Assembly: GCF_019578655.1 (NCBI RefSeq)
Contig: NC_063263.1
Coordinates: 22,381,001 to 22,445,000 of the forward strand
DNA from: Ricinus communis
Lineage: Eukaryota; Streptophyta; Magnoliopsida; Malpighiales; Euphorbiaceae
Length of the DNA: 64,000 nt
Direction of reading: 5' to 3'
The notes under the pieces were generated by a model. The model did not search any database and had not been told where the DNA came from. It was given only the letters and a program-made list of their open reading frames with translations. This document shows positions 24,257 through 35,825 of this stretch, piece after piece; the first letter of the stretch is position 1; each line of letters starts with the position of its first letter. A program made the position numbers and the translations under genes.

Positions 24257-27200
24257 TCTTTAAGCTTGGCCATGTCCATATCATTCCCTCCTTTTTTAGG
24301 ATGATTCGTCCTCGAATCAAGTTCATCACCTACATTAAAAGGACTCAAATCAGCAACATTAAATGTACCACTCACATTATACTCACCTTTCAAATCAATC
24401 TTGTAGGCATTGTCATTGATCCTCTCAAGGACTTGAAATAGACCATTACCCATCGGACTTAGTTTAGACTTTCTTTGATTTGGGAACCTTTCCATGCGAA
24501 AATGCACCCAAACCCAATCTCCAGGTTGGAATACCATTGGAATTCGTCCTTTATTAACCCTCTCGGCCACTTTTGCATTTTGCTTCTCAATTCTCTCTTT
24601 AACTTGTTTGTGTAGCTTTTTAACCAAATCTGCCTTAGAAAAACCTTCAACACTAACAAGCTTGTTAAGAGGCAAATGAATCAAATCAATAGGAGTTAAA
24701 GGATTAAAGCCATATACAATTTCAAATGGTGAAGTGTGTGTAGTGCTATGAACAGCTCTATTATATGCAAATTCAACATATGGCAACAAATCCTCCCAAG
24801 ATTTTAAATTCCTAGAAATCAAAGCACGAAGCAATTGAACCAAGGTCCTATTCATAACTTCAGTTTGTCAATTTGTCTATGGATGGCAAGTAGTAGAAAA
24901 AAACAATTTAGTTCCTAACTTACCCCATAGCACACGCCAAAAGTGACTTAGAAATTTAACATCTCTATCACTAACAATGGTCCTAGGTACTCCATGCAAA
25001 CGCATAACTTCTCTAAGAAACAAATCAGCAATATGGACAGCATCATCACTTTTATGGCAAGGGATAAAGTGAGCCATTTTACTAAACCTATCCACAACAA
25101 CAAATATGCTATCTCTACCTTTCCTAGATCTCGGCAAATCAAGTACAAAGTTCATAGACAAATCTGTCCAAGGAACATCAAGAATAGGTAAAGGTGTATA
25201 TAACCCCTGGGGTTGCAATTTGGACTTAGCTTTCAAACACACAATGCATTGACCATAAATTTTATGCACATCACGTTTCATGCATGGCCAATGAAAATGC
25301 TCAATCAGAATATCATAAGTCTTTTGCACCCCAAAATGACCCATTAAACCACCCCCATGTGCTTCCCTAACCAATACAGCCCGCAAAGAACAATTAGGAA
25401 TACAAAGGCGATTTTTCTTGAAAAGAAACCCCTCAAACACATAAAAATCAGCAGAAACAGCCCTATTAGCACAAGTTGTAAACATGCTGCTGAAATCATT
25501 ATCACTCACATACAACTCTTTTATGAACTCAAAGCCTAGCAATTTAGAATCAAGAGTAGTAAGTAAAGTATACCTGCGAGATAGTGCATCAGCAACCACA
25601 TTCTCCATACCTTTCTTGTATTTGATCACATATGGGAATGTCTCAATGAACTCCATCCACTTAGCATGTCTTCGATTCAGTTTGTCTTGCCCCTTGAGAT
25701 GCTTCAAACTCTCATGATCTGTGTGGATGAAAAATTCTTTGGGCCATAAATAGTGTTGCCATGTTTGCAAGGCTCGAACCAAAGCATAGAGTTCTTTGTC
25801 ATATGTTGGGTACCGAAGGGCTGCTCCATTTAGTTTTTCACTAAAATAGCATATAGGTCTGCCCTCTTGCATCAAAACAACCCCAATCCCAATGCCACTA
25901 GCATCACACTCAATCTCAAAGGTTTTGTCAAAGTTAGGTAAAACCAACAAAGGAGCAGCACACAACTTATCTTTAGGCATATTAAAAGCATGTTCTTGTG
26001 CATCACCCCAAGTAAACCCAACATTTTTCTTGACAATTTCATTCAAAGGTGCAGCTATACTACTAAAGTCCTTAATGAACCTCCTATAGAAACTAGCCAA
26101 GCCATGAAAACTCCTAACTTGGCTAATATTTTTAGGTGTTGGCCACTCCCTAATTGCTTCCACTTTCTCCACATCAACCTCGAGCCCCTTTGAACTAATA
26201 ACAAAACTAAGGAAATTAACTTTATCCATGCAAAAAGCACACTTTTTCAAATTGGCATACAAATTTTCTACCCTAAGAATGTCTAGAACCCTACGCACAT
26301 GCATGACATGATCATCAATGGACTTGGAATAAACTAAGATATCATCAAAATACACAACCATAAATTTACTAAGACACTCACACAAGACATGGTTCATCAA
26401 CCTAAGTACTAGGTGCATTTGTAAGTCCAAAAGGCATAACTAACCACTCATAAAGACCATACTTAGTCTTAAAAGCCGTTTTCCACTCATCACCAGTTTT
26501 CATACGAATTTGATAATAACCAGAACACAAATCAATCTTAGTAAACAAACATGCACCATGCAACTCATCAAGCATATCATCTAACCTAGGAATGGGATGA
26601 CGATACTTTACCGTTATTTTATTGATTGCACGACAGTCCACACACATTCTCCATGTGCCATCCTTCTTTGGAACCAAAATCACTAGAACCGCACAAGGAC
26701 TTAAGCTCTCACGCACATACCCCTTTGACATCAGTTCTTCCACTTACCTTTGAAGCTCCTTTGTCTCATTTGGATTACTTCTATAGGCTGGTCTATTTGG
26801 TATGGAAGCCCCGGGTATGAAGTCTATTTGATGTTCTATCCCTCTTTGAGGAGGTAATCCACTTGGCATTTCCTCGGGAAAGACATCAGCAAATTCCTGC
26901 AAAAGATTAGCAAACACACTCGGCAAGGAAAGATCAAGTTCAGTAGTGTTCAAATATACATCTTTATAAGTAACAACAAATAACATCCGACTTGAATGAA
27001 ATGCATGCCTAACTTCACTTTCCCTAGCCAAAAAACTACCCTTTGCCTTTGTTTTCTCTTTAGGCTGAATCTCACCCTTTGGATTTTCATGCTCCTTTTT
27101 GTTATTTTCAGCCTCACACCTCTCTCTTTCCAACTTACATTGGTCATCATATACTTTCTTAGGAGAAAGAGGTGTCAAAGTAACTTTTCTCCCATCCTTC

Positions 27201-28917
27201 ACAAATGAGTACCTATTTAGAAAGCCATCATGGAAAGCCCTTGTATCAAATTCCCATGGCCTACCTAACAAGATATGGCCAACATGCATTGGCACTACAT
27301 CACATAGTGCCTCATCTGAATATCTACCAATTGTGAAAGGTACAACAACTTGCTTGATCTCACCACAATTATTTAACCATAACAATTTATAAGGTCTAGG
27401 ATGTGGAATTAGATTTAAACCCAATTTTTCAACCATTAAAGTGCTAGCAACATTTGTACAACTACCACCATCAATAATAACAAGACAAGTCTTACCTTGT
27501 ACATGGCATCTTGTGTGGAAAATGTTGTCTCTTTGCTGCTCCAAGGTATCATCTTCCTTCATTTGAACACTTAGTGTGCGCCTAGCCATCAAGAGCTCAT
27601 CTCCCATAGGACCCTCAATGCAATCATCGCTGCCGTCTTCCAATTGTGGTATCTCATAATCATTATCACTCTCTTCATTTGCTGTTTCAATCTCCCCATG
27701 GTCTCTATCCACCATTGCCCGTTTGTTTGGACATTGTGAAGCAATATGTCCACGCTCCAAGCATTTGAAACACTTGATGTCTCTATTCTTTTCTTTGTTG
27801 ATTTCGGATTTAGATGTGTCTTTGTTGCCTGAAATACTTTTCCCTTTGTTGTCATTGGGAATAACCTTATCATCACCTTTCTTACCTCCTTTCCAAGAAT
27901 TAGACCAATGTGGCCTCCCACTCGAAGTGCCCTTATATTCAAACCTTGTTGTCCCTCTAGGTTTTAGTTGCTTTTCCACCTTAATTGCAAGGTGAACTAA
28001 CTCCTCAAGCTCCACATAATGTTGCAACTCTACCCTATTAACAATCTCCTTATTAAGCCCACCAATGAATCGTGCCATGGTAGCTTCTCTATCCTCATCC
28101 AAATCAACCCTAGTCATGAGCATTTCCATCTCCTTATAATAATCCTCAACACTCTTTGTACCTTGCCTCAAAGATTGGAGTCTTTGATGTAACTCCATAT
28201 GGTAATGTCTAGGTACAAAATGCCTTCTCATGATAGTTTTGAGTGCAATCCAACTACTAATAGGCTCTTCCATGTTTCTTCTCCTACTAACCACCAACTG
28301 ATCCCACCAAACTATAGCATAGTCACTAAATTGGATAACCACCAATTTCACCTTTTTCTCTCTCTGAAAAGTTATGGCAATCAAAGATAAGGTCAACTCA
28401 CTTTTCCCACTCCAAATATGCCTCCGGATCAGTTTTCCCCAAGAAGGTAGGAATCCTAAGTTTGATACTACCCAAGTTCCTATCAACATCATCATAGTTC
28501 CCATAACCACCAAACTCACCACCAAAGTGTCCTCTACCTCTACCAAGATTTTGGTATCTCCTAGCTCCTCTACCCATGCCTCTACCAACCCCACCATAGG
28601 TTGCATTATCATACTCCTCAAAACCCTCATCAAAGTCATCTTCATTCACCCCAATTGGCTGACCATGATTACCTTGCACATTCCCCCCTTCATTAAGCCT
28701 ATTTCCCAGACCTCGGGCAAGTGCATTAATTTGGTCCATAATGACTTATTGATTGGTTGCCATTTCCCTTTATTGGGCTGCCATGTCAAGTTGCAACCTC
28801 TCCATTTGCTCATTCATATTTCTTATGCTTTGTTGCACCCTCTCATTTTCATGCATTTGTGCCGCGGGTATTGCCGGTAGTTGGCACATTATTACCTCCA
28901 CTAGAACCACTTGACAT
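24115..28917 (-). pseudogene. gag-pol of the Gypsy element, broken
   Basis: Domain order on the minus strand is: gag start (28917; frame broken near 28860, stops near 28790 and 28740, frameshift near 28400); CCHC knuckle CFKCLERGHIASQC (about 27730-27770); protease-like IDGGSCTN (about 27455); RT with [14 protein letters not shown] and catalytic [10 protein letters not shown] (about 26340); RNase H with [10 protein letters not shown]; integrase HHCC zinc region and catalytic-core parts [11 protein letters not shown] and VSDRDVKF; then a GPF/Y-like LSPMGNGLFQVLERI module. A stop at 26744 separates protease from RT, a frameshift lies near 26400 just before YFDD, and two stops near 24860-24875 split integrase. 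The last part runs into the LTR. The protein order and motifs are those of Ty3/Gypsy; no functional polyprotein can be made. Confidence 0.93.
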
Positions 28918-30106
28918 GCTGCAATAAGAGTTAGTACGCAATAAAAAAATTGAAGGAAATTAAGGACCTCACCAACACTCCCTCACGTGTTTACTCTCAA
29001 TTAATGGGGATGGTCACTCGTGTTTCGCACAATCAAGAATGATCACACAAGGCTGAAAACTCACACCACTCAGCTTGTTTTCAAGGATTCTTATGTGAAT
29101 CAATAACCACATATCAAGTTATTTCACTATGCTTGCAATGCACCAAGAATTATGATCTAAAAAGCTTAGTTGAGGCAAAACGCAAAAGTCAAGAAAATTA
29201 AACAAATAGTCACGCTTTCAATAAAATTAGGACTACAAACAAGCGAAAACTTCAAACGGATGCAAATGACATATAAAGAAACAATCTAGATGTAAGAAAC
29301 AAGAAAGTTGCAGTTCAGCTTGAAATAGGAAAAGAAGGAACAGTAACAAAAACAAGTGTTTAATGAATCAAGAACAATGAAAAACTCAAAAAGAAGCAAT
29401 GGGCATGTAAAAGGAACGAAAATAAGGTGAAAGAAACAAGAAATTAAGTTCAAGAACCAAGCAATCAAGTTTCAACCCGAATGGAAATTTCTAACCAAAC
29501 AGTATTGGAAACAAGATTTTAAAGCTCAAGAATGAATTAAAACTTCAATTTGATGTATAAGACATGTAAGGAACAGATTTAGGAAGCAAAAATCATAAGG
29601 AAGGTTGATCAAGAAAGAAGGTTACCTCTTTATGCTTTAAATGTGTCAAATCTGCCCAAACTCAAAAGACACACAAAGAAGAGAATAAATGAAGGACAAA
29701 AACGAATTTAGAGCTGAATTAATTCAAATAAGATGGTATGTATAGGGCTCAGGTCAATGGAATTTAATGTCCCTTTGAATCTTCCCAAACAGCCACCTAA
29801 TTCTTATTTGTGTAGGATTGTGAAAATCTCCCTAATTTCCTCTTAATTTTAGGAAACTTTTAAGACCAGCTGTAATAGAAACCTTTTAACAACCCTAATA
29901 TCTATATAAACACACCATGAACAATGATTTCAACACCAAACACGTTTTTCTACTAACGAAGACAATCAAACCAATCTGACCTTTTTTTTTTGAATCAGAA
30001 TCAAAACTACAAGAATCAAGAACTAAACAATGTAGATTTCAAGAATACCAAGAATACTTCAAGAACAATATTAAGAACTCAAGGAGAACAAACAATAACT
30101 TAAAAA
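28918..30106. other. Leader-like segment of the Gypsy element
   Basis: About 1.2 kb between gag and the inverted right LTR, with no reading frame of note. In element sense it ends TTATTGCAG|C just before the gag ATG, an acceptor-like site, so a spliced leader is possible. It does not match the LTR in either orientation. Just before the right LTR it ends CTTAAAAA, resembling CTTAAAGA that precedes the other LTR copy. Whether all of it belongs to the element or part is captured sequence cannot be told. Confidence 0.55.
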
Positions 30107-30765
30107 TGGACTTGATGGAGAGGAAAACAAGAAAACCAAAGATAAAGCTAAGGATCCATTGAGCATGCTACAAGGTCCAATTACAAGGTCAAGGTCTAAG
30201 AAGCTACAAGAAGCCTTAATTGGCTATATGCAAGATTGGGCTAGTCAAGAAAGCTCAATTGGTCATGCTAGAATAGACCCAAGTAAAGACACAACTGAAT
30301 GGGCTTTATTTAATGTTTTGCAAGTCCAAGTACATGAAGACTAATGTGGGCTAATATTTGGGCTGAAATCTCTTATTTAAGTTCAGAACAATGTTATTTC
30401 CTATTTTTCTTATGTGGCGGCTAGGTTTAATAGTTTTACTAGGGTTTCTTATGTTAGGTGGCTATAAAAACGTCCCTTAAGGTGTGTTTTAGGGATTCGA
30501 ATTTTGATTAAAATTATAGTAGTTGTTTCCTTTGCATATTTGCTTGAATTCTTGAATTCTTGATCTATCCTTGTAGCGTGTTAAGGGTTAGGGTTTAAAG
30601 AACTTAGTTTTCTTTAGGTTCTGATCTTGATTAACTATATCTTGCAATCTGATTTAAGCGGTTCTTGGATTTTGAAACTCAATTTGTTCTTGGGTTTCTA
30701 AGATAGTAATTCACATGTTCATAATCATTAGGGTTTGTGGTTCTAATCCTTGGAGGTTCTTAACA
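30107..30765 (+). repeat. Right LTR, inverted relative to the left LTR
   Basis: 659 bp, beginning TGGACTTGATGGAG and ending GGAGGTTCTTAACA on the plus strand. It retains an uninterrupted frame at 30159-30344 for the C-terminal tail of pol (GPITRSRSKKLQEAL...), whereas in the left copy this tail is frameshifted. A TATA-like GGCTATAAAAACG lies near 30460. Confidence 0.9.
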
Positions 30766-30770
30766 TTATG

Positions 30771-31826
30771 ATTTTTATTTTTCTTTTTTAATAAATTAAA
30801 ATTAATTTAAAAATATCACACATGTCTTATCTATAAAGAGAAAATTAGAAAAAAAAAGAGTTGAAATATAGCCTAAATTTAGATAAAAACTAAAGTGAAG
30901 ACATTATTGCTAAACAATTTCTTGTCTTTCTGTCTTCCATATTGAATCAAAGACTTTGTTAGACAGGAAGTCTACTCATCGCAGACGTTGCTTTTAAGAG
31001 ATTTACAAAAGGAAGTTTACTTAAGTAGCAATTTGAGCTATTTCATCATATTTTTCTACTAATAATTGAATAAATAGTATTTCTATTAGTCCTGCACAAA
31101 TTCCCACTAGCAAAATATATAGATCTTATGTTTTTGCAATGTCCAAAATTATGAAGCTATCAGTTTATTATTAAGCATTATTAAATAATATAAATACTTC
31201 AAATACAAATAATATCACATGGAATATAAAAAGAATGTAATATAGAAAGACCCTAGGGTCTAAATGACACATAAAAGTTACATTCTTTACTCGTAATAAA
31301 ATACGTACCAATAATTTAGTTTCATTTATTTGTACTTATATTACAAACGACAATGATAAATTATTTGAAATAAAAAATCACATTAATTATACCTTATAAA
31401 GAAACTAGTTCTTTTCTAATAAGGAAATTTCAGACATATTTCCAATAAAGCCAGGGGTTACTTGATGCATGGGCAATCATTAGCCCTGCATTGATGATGT
31501 TAATCACATAATGGCGTTGTGCCAATTTTTAATTTTTTTTTTTGGGACCCAGAACACAAGCTCATTGGAGTTGAGGTCTCCTAACTTGCCTTTATTTAGT
31601 TTAAAGACTTTGGTACCTAATTAAATGGAAAGGTAAAACTGTAGGCACCCAATTAATAACTAAAGTAAGTCAATACCAAATTTAAGTGTAGGATTTATTG
31701 TCACTAATAGCACATTTAATAATGTAAATATTCATCTATAATGCTTTTAGCTTGTCTATGAGTGAAAACTCAATTCAGTACCATCCACGTAATACCAGCC
31801 ACAGTTTTCTTTTTCTTCCCAAATTT
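30771..31826. other. Intergenic region downstream of zinc-ribbon copy 2
   Basis: AT-rich, no gene or recognisable element. It forms the 3' flank of the zinc-ribbon gene and the right flank of the retrotransposon. Confidence 0.5.
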
Positions 31827-32387
31827 TCACGCAGAAAAGTAATAATAACAATAATTTTCGTCAGTCTTTGTCCAAGAATCCGTCTTACTCTTGACGCTCT
31901 TCCTTCTTTTTCTTCTGCATAATACTGAATTTGTCAACTTCAATCTTTTCCTTGTATTTACATCACCTAAAACCTTCCCACACTGAAGACAACATCTGCA
32001 AAGAGAAACACGTACAAGGGTTAACAAATTTATAAACAATATCTTTGTTTCAGAAAACAAAAATATCATCCGAAAGACTTAAGAATATATAAAAATATAT
32101 TAATTAAATGCGTATTTAAAATTATCGTTGGATATTAAAAAATAGATTTAAAATTTAATATACTACCAATTTTCTTAATTTTCACTAAATTATATTTTTT
32201 AAAACTTACTTTTAAAATTTTTATTTTTACAAAAGCAATTTACAAAATTCAAAAAAATAAATAAACTGAAGTTAATGCCAATCACAACTTACTTGAAATT
32301 ATCGGCGATTTCAGTAGTGCAAAAATCGAGACAGTGAGTACACCAAGCCATCAGGGGAGCTCCTTCCTGAATATTCATATTCAACAT
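31827..32387 (-). CDS. Small TFIIB-type zinc-ribbon protein, copy 2 (87 aa)
   Basis: Two exons, 32293-32387 and 31827-31995, are joined by a phase-2 GT-AG intron at exactly the same codon (a lysine) as in copy 1. Cys16-x2-Cys19 (WCTHC) and Cys34-x2-Cys37 (CLQC) have the same 14-residue spacing, and GKVLGD follows. The C-terminal half differs completely from copy 1: it is lysine/arginine-rich (CRRKRRKSVKSK), a possible nuclear localisation signal, then a tyrosine-rich end. The start at 32387 gives MLNMNIQ; the second in-frame ATG at 32378 is an alternative and matches the copy 1 start better. Conserved cysteines, splice sites and reading frame argue that it is a real gene, though expression is unproven. 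Function unknown. Confidence 0.7.
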
Positions 32388-33178
32388 AAAATCTGAGAAA
32401 GTTTTAAGGTCTGGTTTGCTGAATTTAAAGTATGGTATCTATGCCTTGGACACCAAGTATAAATATAAGTATGCGTTGCTTCCTGATGAAGGAGGAATTC
32501 TTTTCCTTATGGAATTCGGCAATCACTCTGCACGATTTTATAGAATGATTGTATTTTATCAAAAGACAAACACACCCAACAGCCCAATTGTTGTTTAGGC
32601 CCAATTTTAAAGATTTTAAAATTGATTTTGTGGGTTAAAAGACTTGAAGAAAATAACTATATTGAATTACCAATTAAATTTGAAGGAATAAACTAACTAC
32701 TATTTTTACTTAATTTTTTAAAACCAGCTTTTCAACATCTTCTCGACCACGGTTATCAACCACTATTAATTAGGAATGGCAATCACTATTAATTAGCAGA
32801 GGTATTGAATCCAAATCTGTTTAGGATATAATTATATAAACTCATCTTAAATTTATTATTTGTATTCATCTTGAATTCGATTAGTATTACCCATACACTA
32901 TATGGACTCTTCTAAACTTCATTATATTTTATATATATAAATACCAATAGGATAATGAGTACATTTTGCTAAAATTTATAAATTTTATGTAAATAAATTT
33001 AGATAACAGAACGAATATCTGTTTAATAAAATCATTTAATATATAAATTTAATGAAATTAAAAGATAAGAATTAAATTAATAAAACAAATATTAGATTGA
33101 ATAAATTTTTTAATTAGATAAATCTTTTTTAAAAAATCTAAATTAATCAAATAAAAAGTTAAAAGTACATATAAAAAT
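32388..33178. other. AT-rich spacer
   Basis: The upstream flank of zinc-ribbon copy 2. No second gene or element recognised; the plus-strand frame at 32416-32598 shows no domain. Confidence 0.45.
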
Positions 33179-33189
33179 ATGGGAAAACC

Positions 33190-33401
33190 GCCACCGCGGC
33201 GAGAGATGGTGAGCGCGGTGGAGGACATGCGGCCATCGGAGAGCGTGGATATCGGACATGCGATCGCCATAGTCATCGAATTGATTTTGTTTTGGATTTG
33301 GAATTTGATTTTGATTTTTGATTTTGATGTTGTTGTGTAAACTTAGGATCTTGCAGAGGAGAGGTTGGGAGTTGATCCTGTGAATTAGTCGGAGAGCTCA
33401 T
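33190..33401 (-). pseudogene. GC-rich gene fragment (N-terminal exon remnant)
   Basis: A GC-rich island (33180-33600) stands out in AT-rich surroundings. On the minus strand an ATG at 33401 opens a frame beginning MSSPTNSQDQLPTSPLQDP, running into a Gln/Ser/Lys-rich stretch and a stop at about 33277. A shift of frame there would continue through a segment rich in His, Arg and Ser. This has the look of the low-complexity N-terminus of a normal plant protein that has been truncated and frameshifted. The plus strand also has a 53-codon frame (33179-33340) with a hydrophobic C-terminus. I recognise neither. Confidence 0.3.
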
Positions 33402-33612
33402 GTTTAGCTTCAATTTTGGTGGCAGAGACGGTGTTGTGTGTAGTTAGGTGTCTAGTGAGAAAGCGATTTTTAATTGCTGGAGGACCGGGGGCTCTAGAGA
33501 TTGAGCTCTCAAGGTAGCTCGGGGCTTGGGCAAAGGGAGCTCTGACTTTAGTTGATTGGGTTTTGCAGAACAAATGGATCAAGTAAATTGGTTGCTTTCT
33601 TCTCAAATGCAA

Positions 33613-34472
33613 AGTAGAAAATTGAGATTAAAAAACACAGAGAAAGTAAGAGAGATTAAAAACAGAGAGAGAAAGAGAAAGGAAAATAAGAGAGAGAGAG
33701 TAAAATTATTTTCTTAATATTTAGTGTGGGGGAGAGTGCTTGGGAACTTCCCTTTACTGTATTTTATTTACCTTCTGTGCAGTTAAAGACACGAAGTCTG
33801 ATTTAAAGAGATCATAAATATAATAGAGAAGAAATTGTTATTTTATACAATTTGTAGAATAATTTTATTTTAATATTTTTAAATCTTTTTCATTTTTAGG
33901 AAATGTTTTTTCATATAACTTTTTCATTTGCACTCAAATTTCTCATTCTTACTTCATATCTAAATTTCAGATTTTTCTTTATTTTCTATTAAAATTTTTA
34001 TTTCCTAATTTGCATACATTCTTGCAATGTAATTTTATTACTTATACTGTTATAAAAATAGATTAAATTTTTAAAATTAAAATGATTAGAAATAGCTAAC
34101 TTTACTTCCTAATTTGCTAATGTGTAGTGTGAGGTATCTTTAACCCACCACCAATACAATTTAATTTGAAACTTATAGGGTAAATTTGAATTCAATTTGT
34201 TTTTACTATCATTTTTAGCAATTAATATGTAATATTATTGACAATCCAATAGTTATTTTTATATTATATATGAGTTTGTGATTTTTTATTAATATTTAAA
34301 AAAATTAAAAAAGCAAAAGACTAGATATAGTGTATTTAATCCATTCTAAAATTTTGTTTATAAACAAGTTTTCTGAGAAAAATAGATATGAGTTATCCAT
34401 GGTAAAAGAAAGAGTTAAAATAGAAAAGTTAAGTATTAAAACTAAGAAAAGACAAAATAGAATGGAAGGTAT
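33613..34472. other. AT-rich spacer with GA-rich run
   Basis: Starts with an imperfect GA tract (33630-33702), then AT-rich sequence with no recognisable features up to the MULE target duplication at 34473. Confidence 0.5.
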
Positions 34473-34481
34473 TAAAATAAA

Positions 34482-34745
34482 GGTCTAATTGCAAATTTAA
34501 TCTTTATCTTTTCTTTTTTTTTTTTGGTTTCTAATATGACTTTTTAATTTTGACAATTTGAGTGACCATTTATGCAAAATTTACAATTTAGTACACTGGC
34601 AAACATTCTGGTGTATTTGTGCTAGCGTGTCAAGCCAGGCTCCCATGTTTATGCAAACGTGTTAAAATATATCGACACGTCATATCCACTTGAGCTTTAA
34701 GCCAAACGGTACATTTTAGAAACTCTTAAACCCTAACAACATAAC
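34482..34745 (+). repeat. MULE left terminal inverted repeat
   Basis: Matches the reverse complement of 42625-42816, with about 90 extra bases near 34505-34620 in this copy. It abuts the 5' end of the GRF zinc-finger gene and may have supplied its promoter. Confidence 0.9.
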
Positions 34746-34820
34746 TTTTTCTTTTGCAAACCCATTTCCATTTGCAATTGGTAACCTTAGAATAGAAATT
34801 TTGTCTTCGAGCTGGAGAAC

Positions 34821-35517
34821 ATGTCAACAACAAGCCCCCACACACCAAACTCACTATTATCAGGGAGCCGTGCTTCTTACACTAGCTCAGTTCCCTCAAT
34901 ATTGTGTAGAGGGCATGAACTTGACGCTGATCTCTTGACTTCAATGACTGATAAGAACCTAGTACGAAAATTCTTTCTCCGTACATTAGAAAGGCAGTAT
35001 GTTAGGTTTTTGCACTTTATGTTTGCTATTCTTTTTGCTTTTTGGAAGTAAGTTGTGTTTTAAATTTGGGATTGAAGCATGATGATTGTGGGTTTTTCGA
35101 ATGACTTGATCCCGAGCTTCCACCATTCCAGAAGAGCTATTTTATGACGCTGAAGGCACAAAAGGATACGTTATGGAGCAATTAAGGTGCAAAGCTTCAA
35201 TGGAGAACCTATTGGTTGAGAAATTGACGATGAAAGAAGTTAAATTAGAGATGCAGAATGAGAACTATAACAAAGTTGTAACTAGGGCAGATGAGCTTTC
35301 TATCAAGAATGCTGAAATGGAGAGGAAGATTAGGGAACTCAATCCTAAGAAGAAACAGTTAAAGATCGAAAATAGAAATTTGAAAGATAGATTGAGAATA
35401 ATTAACTTATTTAATCGTGTTATGTTAGTAATATTAATTAGTTTAATGGTGCTTGTAATGTTATTTTCCTTCGAAAGGAATGGTGGCGGGAAAGCTGAAA
35501 AGCTGATGTTGAAGTAG
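34821..35517 (+). pseudogene. GRF-type zinc finger / coiled-coil / membrane-anchor gene, degraded
   Basis: Exon 1 (34821 to about 34999) encodes a Ser/Thr-rich start, then CRGHELDADLLTSMTDKN and KFF, the first half of a GRF zinc finger in which expected cysteines are lost. After a probable short intron (GTATGT donor, acceptor near 35077) the second half follows: DDCGFFE, a stop at 35102-35104 where a tryptophan is expected, then LDPELPPFQKSYF. A one-base shift near 35183 leads into an intact stretch (35173-35517) with a charged coiled coil (about 80 residues of Glu/Lys heptad-like sequence) and a hydrophobic segment LVILISLMVLVMLF near the C-terminus. Plant GRF-finger proteins with this coiled-coil plus tail layout are a known but poorly understood family. 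Its position just inside the MULE left end, convergent with mudrA, suggests it is an element-encoded second gene or a captured host gene. Confidence 0.75.
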
Positions 35518-35659
35518 TTCAATTTATGGTTTATAAAGTAGTGGTAAGGCACTTATGGTTTTGTGATTTATTCTAAATGGTAATGTAAGTGTGCTTTATC
35601 AATTGAACAATTTAAGTTGATTAATAAATGTGTTTGCCCTTACTTCATTTCAATAAATA

Positions 35660-35825
35660 AATAGAATATCCATAACACCAATTTTTAGTATGCATAATAA
35701 GGTTCTCATAGTTATGACCTCTAAAATTACAATGCACAAAATCATAGAATTTCAAGTTAACAAAATAACACAATAATAGAATATCCATAACACCAGTTTT
35801 TAGTATGCATAATAAGGTTCCTTCA
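35660..35825. repeat. Short direct repeat at the 3' end of the MULE transposase gene
   Basis: The stretch AATATCCATAACACCA, continuing to TAGTATGCATAATAAGGTTC, occurs at about 35667-35706 and again at about 35780-35820, some 115 bp apart with one mismatch. It lies in the gap between the two convergent MULE genes. Confidence 0.85.

Larger units (their letters stand above)
23565..30765 (-). mobile_element. Ty3/Gypsy chromovirus-like element with LTRs in inverted orientation
   Basis: A 7.2-kb unit is bounded by a perfect 5-bp duplication, TTATG (23560-23564 and 30766-30770). The left LTR (23565-24256) reads on the minus strand, in the same sense as gag-pol. The right LTR (30107-30765) reads on the plus strand. 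Both outer ends are therefore the U5-type end GGTTCTTAACA, so the two LTRs are inverted, not direct, repeats. Between them lie gag-pol (minus, 24115-28917) and about 1.2 kb of leader-like sequence (28918-30106). No normally oriented 5' LTR, and no TGGTATCAGAGC-type primer site, is visible next to the right LTR. The pol frame runs into the LTR and integrase lacks an obvious chromodomain, which fits the CRM clade (tentative). The element split the region between the two zinc-ribbon genes. It is inactive: several stops and frameshifts. Confidence 0.9.

Noticed and set aside
24494..28880. Plus-strand frames across the Gypsy element
   Set aside because: They are antisense shadows of gag-pol, which has clear catalytic motifs on the minus strand.
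30159..30344. An independent small plus-strand gene
   Set aside because: It is the pol C-terminal tail carried in the inverted right LTR.
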